Shown here: in pieces, positions 16,413-23,996 of the stretch | Position numbering within the stretch: the stretch's first letter is position 1 | Layout: each line of letters opens with the position of its first letter | Source: JAEUMY01 sp031394355 | GTDB taxonomy: Bacteria > Pseudomonadota > Gammaproteobacteria > Burkholderiales > Usitatibacteraceae | Direction of reading: 5' to 3' | Assembly (NCBI GenBank): GCA_031394355.1 | Contig: JANNSU010000075.1 | Span: forward strand, 8,510 to 72,509 | Length of the DNA: 64,000 bases | Notes under the pieces: model-generated | Database searches by the model: none | Seen by the model: only the letters and a program-made list of their open reading frames with translations | What the model was told of the DNA's origin: nothing | Made by a program: the position numbers and the translations under genes

Positions 16413-16446
16413 TTTATGCTTCGCTTAGTTCACAGAAAGGAAAATC

Positions 16447-16653
16447 ATGGAAGAAGTCACTCTCCCCATCACTGGCATGACCTGCACCGGTTGCGTGAAG
16501 AGCGTCACCCGGGTCCTTGGCGGCCTGCGCGGCGTGGAAAAGGCTGATGTCAGTCTCGACGAGAAGCATGCCGTCATCACCTTTGACCCGAAAGAGATCT
16601 GCGTCGATGACTTCCGCTTCGTGGTGAAGGCGGCAGGGTTCGAGGCGGGTTGA
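16447..16653 (+). CDS. copZ: Copper chaperone CopZ (HMA protein)
   Basis: A 68-residue cytosolic protein made of one HMA domain. The metal site is GMTCTGCVKSV near the N terminus, and the C-terminal half ends the ferredoxin-like fold. AGAAAGGA precedes the ATG. It should bind Cu(I) and hand it to CopA, whose stop codon lies 34 bases upstream, or to CueR. Length and motif are typical. Confidence 0.92.
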   Translation: MEEVTLPITGMTCTGCVKSVTRVLGGLRGVEKADVSLDEKHAVITFDPKEICVDDFRFVVKAAGFEAG

Positions 16654-16684
16654 TGGCATCGCGGGACCCGGGGCGAGAGCTGCC

Positions 16685-17359
16685 GTGATCCCGTGGCTGG
16701 TGCCCGACAGCCCCTTCCCCGCTGTCACCAAGGCGCTGAAGCAGCCCAACGGCCTGCTGGCCGCCAGCGGCGAGCTCACGCCCGAGCGTGTCCTTGATGC
16801 CTATTCGCGTGGCATTTTTCCCTGGTACTCGGAAGGCGAGCCGGTACTGTGGTGGAGCCCGGACCCGCGCATGGTGTTGAATCCTGCAGACATGAAGATC
16901 TCGCGCTCGCTCTCCAAGACCGTGAAGCGCGGCAAATTCGAGATCCGCTTCGACACCGCGTTCTCGCGCGTGATGCGCGAGTGCGCCGCACCACGCGAGG
17001 ACCAGGGCGGCACCTGGATTGTCGAGGACATCGTGCAGGCCTACACAGCGCTGCACGAACGCGGCTTTGCACACAGCGTGGAAAGCTGGCGGGATGGCGA
17101 GCTGGTCGGCGGGCTGTACGGCGTCTGCCTGCCACGCGTGTTTTTCGGCGAGTCCATGTTCGCCCGCGAAACCGATGCGTCCAAAGTCGCATTGGTGGCC
17201 TTGGTGGAGAAGTTGCAGGCGGACAACTTCGGGCTGATTGACTGCCAGCAGGAGACGCAGCATCTCGCGTCACTGGGTGCGGGCCCCATCCCGCGCGCCG
17301 AATTCGTGCAAAAGCTCGGGGAGTTGATACACTTTCCGCTCATTCCAACCCGCTGGTGA
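16685..17359 (+). CDS. aat: Leucyl/phenylalanyl-tRNA-protein transferase
   Basis: A 224-residue enzyme that adds Leu or Phe to the N terminus of proteins with N-terminal Arg or Lys, marking them for ClpAP (N-end rule). Family marks include YSRGIFPWY, WWSPDPRMVL, SVESWRDGELVGGLYGV and FGESMFARETDASK. The start is a GTG at 16685. Length is normal. The next gene, 12 bases on, encodes the second N-end-rule transferase. Confidence 0.95.
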   Translation: MIPWLVPDSPFPAVTKALKQPNGLLAASGELTPERVLDAYSRGIFPWYSEGEPVLWWSPDPRMVLNPADMKISRSLSKTVKRGKFEIRFDTAFSRVMRECAAPREDQGGTWIVEDIVQAYTALHERGFAHSVESWRDGELVGGLYGVCLPRVFFGESMFARETDASKVALVALVEKLQADNFGLIDCQQETQHLASLGAGPIPRAEFVQKLGELIHFPLIPTRW

Positions 17360-17371
17360 TCCGCTCCCGAC

Positions 17372-18145
17372 GTGGCACGACTCAACGATCTCCCCTTCGC
17401 GAATCTGCAGTTCTATGCCACGGCGCCGTATCCGTGCAGCTACCTGCCCGGCAAGCTCGCGCGCTCGCAAGTGGCCACACCCAGCTACCTGATCGACACG
17501 CCAACGTATTCCAACTTGGTCGCAGCCGGTTTCCGCCGCTCGGGCGCCTTCACGTACCGCCCCTACTGTGACCATTGCCGCGCCTGCGTGCCGGTGCGTG
17601 TCGCCGTCGCTGAATTCGAACCGAGCCGAACCCAGCGACGCACGATGAAACGCAACGCCGGCCTGTCCGTGCGGGTGATGGAGCTGAAGTTCTCTCACGA
17701 GCACTACGCTCTCTATCGCCGCTATCAGCAGCAGCGCCACCCCGGTGGCGGCATGGACCACGATTCGCGTGAGCAGTACTCGCACTTCCTGCTCCAAAGC
17801 AATGTGAATACCAAGCTCATCGAGTTCCGCGATCATGGTTTTCTGCGCATGGTGAGCATCGTCGATGAGTTGGCGGACGGGCTATCATCGGTCTACACGT
17901 TCTTCGATCCTGAACGCTTGCAGCAATCGCTGGGTAACTACAACGTCCTCTGGCAGATCAGCGAGGCCAAAAGGCGTGGCATGCCCTTCGTGTACCTTGG
18001 CTACTGGATCGCGGAAAGCCGCAAGATGAACTACAAGGTCGGCTATCAGCCGATTGAGGGGCTGGTGCGGGGGCAGTGGGTGCGGATTGCGCCACCATTG
18101 AATTCCAACAAGCAAGGCAACGCAAACACAGATGAACACGGATGA
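17372..18145 (+). CDS. bpt: Aspartate/glutamate leucyltransferase Bpt
   Basis: A 257-residue ATE1-like transferase that attaches Leu to proteins with N-terminal Asp or Glu. The N-terminal part has SYLPGKLARSQV and the YRPYCDHCRACVPVRV cysteine cluster. The C-terminal part has the KMNYKVGYQPIEGL segment. The start is GTG 17372. The last residues (ANTDEHG) and the stop are encoded by a dispersed repeat (18123-18153), so the native C terminus may have been altered by repeat insertion. Confidence 0.93.
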   Translation: MARLNDLPFANLQFYATAPYPCSYLPGKLARSQVATPSYLIDTPTYSNLVAAGFRRSGAFTYRPYCDHCRACVPVRVAVAEFEPSRTQRRTMKRNAGLSVRVMELKFSHEHYALYRRYQQQRHPGGGMDHDSREQYSHFLLQSNVNTKLIEFRDHGFLRMVSIVDELADGLSSVYTFFDPERLQQSLGNYNVLWQISEAKRRGMPFVYLGYWIAESRKMNYKVGYQPIEGLVRGQWVRIAPPLNSNKQGNANTDEHG

Positions 18146-18216
18146 ACACGGATCAGACGCTCATTACCGATTGCACCGGTATCATCTGCGTTCATCTGTG
18201 TTCATCTGTGTTTGCA
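18123..18216. repeat. Long inverted repeat, bpt-pyrD spacer
   Basis: Arm 1 (18123-18153) holds units of ACAGATGAACACGGATG and arm 2 (18182-18216) holds their reverse complement. They are separated by about 28 bases. Arm 1 covers the bpt stop, and arm 2 ends five bases before the pyrD ATG. Confidence 0.85.
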
Positions 18217-18221
18217 GTTAA

Positions 18222-19232
18222 ATGCTCTACCCCATAGCCCGCTCCGCACTCTTCGCGCTCGATCCTGAAAAGGCTCACGACCTCGCCCTCAACTCGCTCA
18301 GGCGGCTGGAGCGTTTCGGCTTGGCAGGATTGTTGGGCTGCAAGGTGTCGGCACCCCGCGAGCTGCTTGGCCTCAAGTTCGACAACGCCGTGGGCCTGGC
18401 CGCCGGGCTGGACAAGAACGGTGAATACATCGACGCCATGGCGGCGCTGGGTTTCGGCTTCATCGAGGTCGGCACCGTAACCCCGCGCGCGCAACCGGGC
18501 AATCCGAAGCCGCGCATGTTCCGTCTGGTGGAACACGATGCGCTGATCAATCGGTTGGGATTCAACAACGGCGGACTGGATGCCTTCATCGCCAATGTAC
18601 AGCGGGCGAAGTACAAGGGGGTTCTGGGCCTGAATATTGGCAAGAACTTCGATACGCCCATCGAACGCGCGACAGATGACTATCTCATCTGCCTCCGTGG
18701 CGTGTATTCGCATGCGAGCTACGTGACAGTCAACATCTCATCGCCCAACACCAAGGGCCTGCGTGACCTGCAGGCGGCAGCGCAACTGGATCAGTTGCTG
18801 TCTGCGTTGAAGGACGAGCGCGTGAAGCTCGCGAAGAAGCACAAGAAGCAGGTGCCGCTCCTGCTCAAGATCGCACCGGACCTGGATGCAGTCGCCATCA
18901 AGGACATCGCGCAATTGTTGCTCGATCACGGCATTGACGGCGTTGTCGCCACCAACACGACCATCATGCGCCAGGCGGTGGAGGGGCATCCACTGGCGAA
19001 AGAGGCCGGCGGGCTGTCAGGCCGTCCAGTATTCTCGCCGTCCACTGAGGTGCTGCGCCAACTGAACAAGGCGCTGAAGGGCAATCTGCCGATCATCGGT
19101 GTGGGTGGCATCCTGTCTGGCGACGACGCGAAGAAGAAAATCGCCGCTGGGGCCTCGCTGGTGCAGATCTACACAGGCTTCATTTACAAAGGACCGGATC
19201 TCATCAAGGAATGCGCCGAGGCGTTGCGGTAG
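18222..19232 (+). CDS. pyrD: Dihydroorotate dehydrogenase (quinone), class 2
   Basis: A 336-residue membrane-associated flavoprotein that oxidises dihydroorotate to orotate with quinone in pyrimidine synthesis. The N-terminal amphipathic helix typical of class 2 is present. FMN-binding motifs include AVGLAAGLDKNGE and GGILSGDDAKKKI. The active-site region is NISSPNTKGLR with the class-2 serine. No Shine-Dalgarno is visible because the repeat arm runs to within five bases of the ATG. Confidence 0.95.
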   Translation: MLYPIARSALFALDPEKAHDLALNSLRRLERFGLAGLLGCKVSAPRELLGLKFDNAVGLAAGLDKNGEYIDAMAALGFGFIEVGTVTPRAQPGNPKPRMFRLVEHDALINRLGFNNGGLDAFIANVQRAKYKGVLGLNIGKNFDTPIERATDDYLICLRGVYSHASYVTVNISSPNTKGLRDLQAAAQLDQLLSALKDERVKLAKKHKKQVPLLLKIAPDLDAVAIKDIAQLLLDHGIDGVVATNTTIMRQAVEGHPLAKEAGGLSGRPVFSPSTEVLRQLNKALKGNLPIIGVGGILSGDDAKKKIAAGASLVQIYTGFIYKGPDLIKECAEALR

Positions 19233-19260
19233 CGTTGGTCCTCGAATGAAAGGCCCCATG

Positions 19261-19393
19261 CAAACACAGATGAACACGGATGAACACAGATAGACCTTTG
19301 AGATTGCTTCAGCACGTCGCACTTGACTTCAAGGAATCCGAATTACTCGGTCAACCGTGTTCATCCTGCCTTTATCTGTGTTCATCTGTGTTT
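19261..19393. repeat. Long inverted repeat, pyrD-ald spacer
   Basis: Arm 1 at 19261-19292 and arm 2 at 19354-19393 contain the same ACAGATGAACACGGATG units in opposite orientation, with about 60 bases of unrelated sequence between them. Confidence 0.85.
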
Positions 19394-19415
19394 CGCCTTT
19401 GACCTTTGCCGACAC

Positions 19416-20480
19416 ATGATCATCGGCATCCCTAAAGAGATCAAGGACGGCGAGCGACGCGTCGGGCTGACGCCAGCAGGTGTGCGCCAACTCGTAGCGG
19501 CCGGGCATGCAGTGAATGTGCAGGCAGGCGCAGGTGAAGGGTGCGGCTTCGCCGATGGCGAATATTCGCAATGCGGCGCGGAGATGGTCACCTCGGCACG
19601 CGCTGCCTTCGATGCCGACCTCGTCGTGAAGGTGAAGGAAATCCAGCACAACGAGTGGCGCGAGTTGAAACCGGATTCCGCGCTGTTCTGCTTCCAGCAT
19701 CTGCAATCCGATGGCGCCATGGCGCGTGAACTGCTTGCGAAGCGAATCACGGCGATTGCCTATGAGACCGTGGAGGACGCAGCAGGCGGCCTCCCCTTGC
19801 TGGCACCCATGTCTGCCATCGCGGGGGAACTGGCCATCACGATTGGTGCGCACCACCTCATGGCGCCCAACGGTGGCAGCGGCGTCCTGCTGCGAGATGC
19901 CACCGTGCTCGTCGTGGGCATGGGCGTGGTGGGCAAAGCCGCACTACGAGCCGCGCAGGCGCTGGGCGCGAAGGTACTGTGCTTCGGAAGACTGGCGCGC
20001 GAAGGCGTGCTGCCCGCAACTGATCTCGGCGCGCATCTTGCCCACGCCGATCTGGTCGTGGGCGCTGCGAATATTCGCGGTAAGCGTTCCCCGAAGCTGA
20101 TGACCCGTCACGATGTGAAACGCATGCGCGTAGGCTCCGTGATCGTCGATGTCTGCATAGACGGCGGCGGCATCGCCGACACGTCCAACCCCACCACTCA
20201 TGCCGACCCCATCTTCATCGACGAGGGCGTCATCCACTACTGTGTGCCCAACATGCCGGCCGCCGTGCCCCGCTCTGCCACCCAGGCGCTTTGCGCGGCA
20301 ACACTGCCGCATGTGCTCGCTCTCGCCAACCTTGGCATCTGGCGCGCGCTGAGTACAGATGACGAGCTGGCGGCAGGGCTGCACATGGCTGGCGGTCAGC
20401 TTACGCATGAAGGCGTGGCCAACGCGCTGAATCTGTCGTACGCACCAGCCGACGCTTTGCTGCATGGCTGCGGCATATGA
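19416..20480 (+). CDS. ald: Alanine dehydrogenase family protein
   Basis: A 354-residue NAD-dependent enzyme interconverting alanine and pyruvate plus ammonia. The ATG at 19416 begins MIIGIPKEIKDGERRVGLTP, the usual family N terminus. An earlier in-frame start would run through the repeat. The Rossmann motif is VVGMGVVGKAALRAAQALGA. Two exact copies of the iterated palindrome lie in this gene, one read as EYS and one as ANIR. It is slightly shorter than typical Ald, so a related transhydrogenase-like activity cannot be fully excluded. Confidence 0.88.
   Translation: MIIGIPKEIKDGERRVGLTPAGVRQLVAAGHAVNVQAGAGEGCGFADGEYSQCGAEMVTSARAAFDADLVVKVKEIQHNEWRELKPDSALFCFQHLQSDGAMARELLAKRITAIAYETVEDAAGGLPLLAPMSAIAGELAITIGAHHLMAPNGGSGVLLRDATVLVVGMGVVGKAALRAAQALGAKVLCFGRLAREGVLPATDLGAHLAHADLVVGAANIRGKRSPKLMTRHDVKRMRVGSVIVDVCIDGGGIADTSNPTTHADPIFIDEGVIHYCVPNMPAAVPRSATQALCAATLPHVLALANLGIWRALSTDDELAAGLHMAGGQLTHEGVANALNLSYAPADALLHGCGI
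19558..19569. repeat. Iterated palindrome copy 7
   Basis: GCGAATATTCGC inside ald, read as G-E-Y-S-Q. Confidence 0.95.
20067..20078. repeat. Iterated palindrome copy 8
   Basis: GCGAATATTCGC inside ald, read as A-N-I-R, about 500 bases from copy 7. Confidence 0.95.
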
Positions 20481-20490
20481 TGGTGGCAGC

Positions 20491-21045
20491 ATGAACGCAG
20501 CCACCAGTCTGTCAGACCGCATCGACGCGCTGCTGCCGCAGACGCAATGCACCAAGTGCGGCTATCAAGGCTGCAAGCCGTACGCAGACGCCATCGTTGC
20601 AGGCGAAGCGGATATCGACCAGTGCCCGCCAGGCGGCGACGAAGGCATCGTGAAACTGGCCGCGCTGCTGGGCCGTGCGCCCAAACAGCTCAATCCAGAG
20701 TTCGGCGAATACCGTCCGCCAGCGGTGGCGGTGATAGACGAAGCCGCCTGCATCGGTTGCGCGCGCTGCCTGCCGCCTTGCCCCACTGACGCCATCATTG
20801 GCGCGAACAAGTGGATGCACAGCGTCGTGGCCTCGCTCTGCACGGGCTGCGAGCTGTGCATTCCGGTCTGTCCTGTGGATTGCATCCGGATGGAACCGGT
20901 GAGTGCACTACCGGCTGCTGCCGTATCCCAGCAACGCTTCACCGCCCATCAACTCAGACTCGCTCGCGACTCAAGTGAGCGAGAGGCGCGACTCGCGGCA
21001 GCGGAAGCCGAGGCGCTGACGCACCTCGGCAGAAACACGTCTTAA
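20491..21045 (+). CDS. Soluble RnfB-like iron-sulfur protein
   Basis: A 184-residue ferredoxin-type protein. The start is ATG 20491, ten bases after the ald stop. The N-terminal cluster motif (TQCTKCGYQGCKPYA ... DQCPPGG) is the Fe-S domain of RnfB. It is followed by two 4Fe-4S motifs (CIGCARCLPPCP and CTGCELCIPVCP). The membrane helix that begins true RnfB is missing, and no other rnf gene is near. Such stand-alone RnfB-like proteins near nth are common in betaproteobacteria. The partner is unknown. Confidence 0.85.
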   Translation: MNAATSLSDRIDALLPQTQCTKCGYQGCKPYADAIVAGEADIDQCPPGGDEGIVKLAALLGRAPKQLNPEFGEYRPPAVAVIDEAACIGCARCLPPCPTDAIIGANKWMHSVVASLCTGCELCIPVCPVDCIRMEPVSALPAAAVSQQRFTAHQLRLARDSSEREARLAAAEAEALTHLGRNTS

Positions 21046-22250
21046 CGCTGCAATGCAGCACGTCGACGCATCATCAGCATAACAAGGGCAAGCATCGCCA
21101 GGGTTGGCAACATGGGATCCATTGGCCCGCCGGAACCGGAGATGGTGCCGCAGCCCCCACCTCCACCCGAGCTGCCACTGTCGGCTTGCTGCGTGGGCAG
21201 TGCACCTGTCACGGCCAAGCTGGACGCCCTTGGCGCCGAGCCGATGCTGAATTCCTTGATGATGGCACCGGTATTCAGGTTCACGGAAGTTGCCAAGCCC
21301 GTATCCTGTCCGAAAAGTATGGCCACTTGCTGGGCTGAGTCCACGACCACGCTGGAGGGCGCATTCTAATAAACGAATCCGGCAGCGATTGCGCCGGTGC
21401 TCGTGTCAACAGCATGCAGTCGCTTGCTGTCGCTGGCTGTCGCATAGAGTCGGGAACCATCCGTCGATAGCGCAATGCCTGTCACCCTCGAGAACCCGAA
21501 ATCGGCACCGGCCAATGCCCAGCGGGCGACCACCGTGTGCATCGTTGTATCGACCACCACTATGTTGAAACCGTCGATGAAGTAGGCCCGGTTGCCGTTT
21601 GGGCTGAAAAGAATGGTCTCATTGCCTACGGCATCAATCAGCATCTCGGCAACAACCCGATTCTGCTGAAGGTCGACGACAGCGACGGTGCGGGGCGTGG
21701 TGGGAGAAACATCGCGCTGACCTTGCACAACATAGGCGAAGTTGCCGGTCGGACTCATTCCGATTGCCGAAGGATTGATGAGCGGAATCTGGGCAAGGGG
21801 AAGATTGCTTGCGAGATCGATCACCGACAGGGATTGACCAACCGAATTCGTCACATAAAGTCTGCTGCCGTTTGGATGAACGGCAGCGCCGAAGGGAAGG
21901 CCATCGGTCGCCATGGGTCGAAAGGTGGCGGTCACTACGCCGGATTGAATGTCGACAACAGAAACCGTGTGACTGCTCAGGCTGGTCACATAGAGCTGCC
22001 GGCCGGAAGGCGAAATTGCAAGCGCCGCCGCGCCCACGTTGATTTCCCGGACCACTGAGTTGGTGGCAACATCCACTATCGCAACCTTACCGGTTCCGCC
22101 ACCCAGCCTGACATAGGCGAATGGCGCAGCCATTGCGGGCACTGTCAGCACGGCTGACATCGCAAGCATTCCGGACAGAAAAAAGCGCAGGTATGGGAAA
22201 CCGACACAGCCGCCCAGGACGGAACGGCAATACTGCAAGGATTTGAACAT
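21042..22250 (-). pseudogene. YVTN beta-propeller surface protein interrupted by an in-frame TAG
   Basis: One continuous frame of 403 codons is broken by an amber codon at 21366-21368, after 294 residues. The start at 22250 has AGGAG upstream and a signal peptide. The first part has repeated blades (SPSGRQLYVTSLSSHTVSVVD, HPNGSRLYVTNS, STDGSRLYATASDS) typical of YVTN propellers. After the stop the same frame continues with a last blade, a GGGGGC motif, a DPMLP segment, a hydrophobic helix and RRR. That is a C-terminal sorting signal of the JDVT-CTERM-like type. A single base change would restore a full protein. It could be a recent pseudogene, a sequencing error or a read-through site. Confidence 0.75.
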
Positions 22251-22373
22251 GGACTGCTCCTGGAATTGCCTTACTACTCCCTTGCAGTTTGAGTCTCTTT
22301 TTTGTCTGCGGCCAAATAATATCAACTTCGCGCGACAACTGGCAACTCTCTTGTTTTGCTTACACTAACTGTC

Positions 22374-23012
22374 ATGAAACCCGCCCAACGCATCGAATTC
22401 TTCCGCCGCCTTCAGGCTGAAAACCCTGAACCGAAATCCGATCTCCAATACGCGACACCATTTGAACTGCTGGTCGCCGTGGTGCTGTCTGCCCAGGCCA
22501 CGGACAAGAGCGTCAATATCGCCACGGCAAAGCTCTATCCGAAAGCCAACACGCCGCAGGCGATCCTGAAACTGGGCGAGGAAAAGCTCACCGAGTACAT
22601 CAAGACCATCGGCCTTTTTCGCACCAAGGCAAAGAACGTCATCGCACTGTGCCGCATGCTGATCGACAAGCACAACGGCGACGTGCCGCGCACCCGCGAA
22701 GCGCTGGAGGAATTGCCCGGTGTCGGCCGGAAGACCGCCAACGTGGTGCTGAACGTGGCGTTTGGCGAACCGACCATGGCGGTGGACACGCACATCTTCC
22801 GCGTCGGCAACCGCACCGGGCTGGCACCGGGCAAGGACGTGCTGGCGGTCGAGATGAAGCTGCTGAAGCGCGTACCGGACGAATTCCGCTTGCATGCGCA
22901 TCACTGGCTGATCCTGCACGGCCGCTACGTGTGCGTGGCAAGAAAGCCACGTTGCGGCGCATGCATGGTCAACGATCTTTGCGGGTTCAAGGAGAAGTCC
23001 GAGGCCGCGTGA
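22374..23012 (+). CDS. nth: Endonuclease III
   Basis: A 212-residue DNA glycosylase/AP lyase that removes oxidised pyrimidines. The ATG at 22374 begins MKPAQRIEFF. The helix-hairpin-helix LPGVGRKTANVVL contains the catalytic Lys, and the catalytic Asp is in MAVDTHIFRV. The C-terminal 4Fe-4S cysteines have the exact C-x6-C-x2-C-x5-C spacing. An earlier in-frame start is possible but adds only six residues with no better ribosome site. Confidence 0.96.
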   Translation: MKPAQRIEFFRRLQAENPEPKSDLQYATPFELLVAVVLSAQATDKSVNIATAKLYPKANTPQAILKLGEEKLTEYIKTIGLFRTKAKNVIALCRMLIDKHNGDVPRTREALEELPGVGRKTANVVLNVAFGEPTMAVDTHIFRVGNRTGLAPGKDVLAVEMKLLKRVPDEFRLHAHHWLILHGRYVCVARKPRCGACMVNDLCGFKEKSEAA

Positions 23013-23488
23013 CAAAAACACAACACTGCGAATATTCGCCCTGCCTGAGTCGTGGGACGATACAGAGAACAGGCCAGTTCCATACCAATCTGCTGCAAAT
23101 TGCTGCACTGCAAGATTGCGCTTTGACTGCGCCTGACTAGAATGCGTGCATCCCCGGACTGCAATGGGGATCCCAATACGAGGAGGAGAAGATTCGGGGC
23201 GGTGCGCTGAGCGTACTGCCCCAATTTTTTGGGGCTCGTGGTGGACACGTCGAGTCGCTCCGAAATCTGCAATTTCCGATTGCAATCCACAGCGGGCGCG
23301 ACCTAAAATAAAAACTGGTTTTGCAAAGATCGGCGCATCGCCACTGGCCGCTGGCGTTCTTGCCAAATCAGACCGGCATTGCATGCCGGACGTCGGATGA
23401 ACATATTGCTCCCGCTTTTTTTGCCCTCGCCGGTGATGCCTTCAGCCGGTCATGACGTCCTCACCCCACCTCTTTGAGGAGACGCATC
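23013..23488. other. Spacer upstream of the aldehyde oxidoreductase operon
   Basis: This 476-base stretch holds palindrome copy 9, a small hairpin ATCCCC...GGGGAT (about 23151-23171) and a GCCCC-AATTTTTT-GGGGC hairpin near 23218-23235. An AT-rich patch around 23305-23325 could carry a promoter. I see no credible gene and no clear molybdenum/tungsten cofactor riboswitch. Open frames here have no family features. Confidence 0.5.
23028..23039. repeat. Iterated palindrome copy 9
   Basis: GCGAATATTCGC in the spacer 16 bases after nth. Confidence 0.95.
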
Positions 23489-23986
23489 GTGCAGAAGTCG
23501 CTCCACATCGACCCGGCCAAGTGCACGGGTTGCCTGCAGTGTGAAATGGCCTGTTCGTACGAAAATTACCAGGTCTTCAATCCCGCCAAGTCCCGCATCA
23601 AGGTGTTCGAATTCCACGACACCGGCAAGAAGGTTCCCTACACCTGCACCCAGTGCGATGAAGCCTGGTGCCTCCATGCCTGCCCCGTCGAAGCCATCAC
23701 GGTCGACAAGTCCACGGGCGCCAAGATTGTTCTCGACGACGTCTGCGTGGGGTGCAAGGTCTGCACCATCGCGTGCCCATTCGGCACGGTGAACTACGTG
23801 CAGTCCACCGGCAAGGTGCAGAAATGCGATCTGTGCGGCGGCAAGCCGGCCTGCTCGGAAGCCTGCCCCACCGGCGCCATCACCTATATCGACGCCGACT
23901 GGACCGGGCTGGACCGCATGAAGCAATGGGCGGACAAGCTGAGCAATAACCAAAACTCGCAACCGGCCGCCGGCCAAGCGGACTAA
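23489..23986 (+). CDS. aorA: Aldehyde oxidoreductase iron-sulfur subunit (AorA-like)
   Basis: A 165-residue electron-transfer protein. GAGGAG precedes the GTG start at 23489. Four cysteine groups are visible: CTGCLQCEMAC, CTQCDEAWCLHACP, CVGCKVCTIACP and CDLCGGKPACSEACP. This is enough for four 4Fe-4S clusters, as in polyferredoxins of the DmsB/AorA type. The catalytic tungsten subunit starts ten bases later. It should wire electrons between that subunit and the FAD subunit at 25925. Gene order matches aorABC of Aromatoleum. Confidence 0.9.
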   Translation: MQKSLHIDPAKCTGCLQCEMACSYENYQVFNPAKSRIKVFEFHDTGKKVPYTCTQCDEAWCLHACPVEAITVDKSTGAKIVLDDVCVGCKVCTIACPFGTVNYVQSTGKVQKCDLCGGKPACSEACPTGAITYIDADWTGLDRMKQWADKLSNNQNSQPAAGQAD

Positions 23987-23996
23987 GGAGACGACC

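Noticed and set aside
23146..23400. An 84-codon frame upstream of the aor operon
   Set aside because: No ribosome site, no domain, and it spans hairpins; more likely untranslated leader or promoter region.
23013..23488. A molybdenum/tungsten cofactor riboswitch before the aor operon
   Set aside because: I could not find the conserved core of the known Moco-type RNA; only simple hairpins are present. A covariance-model search would settle it.
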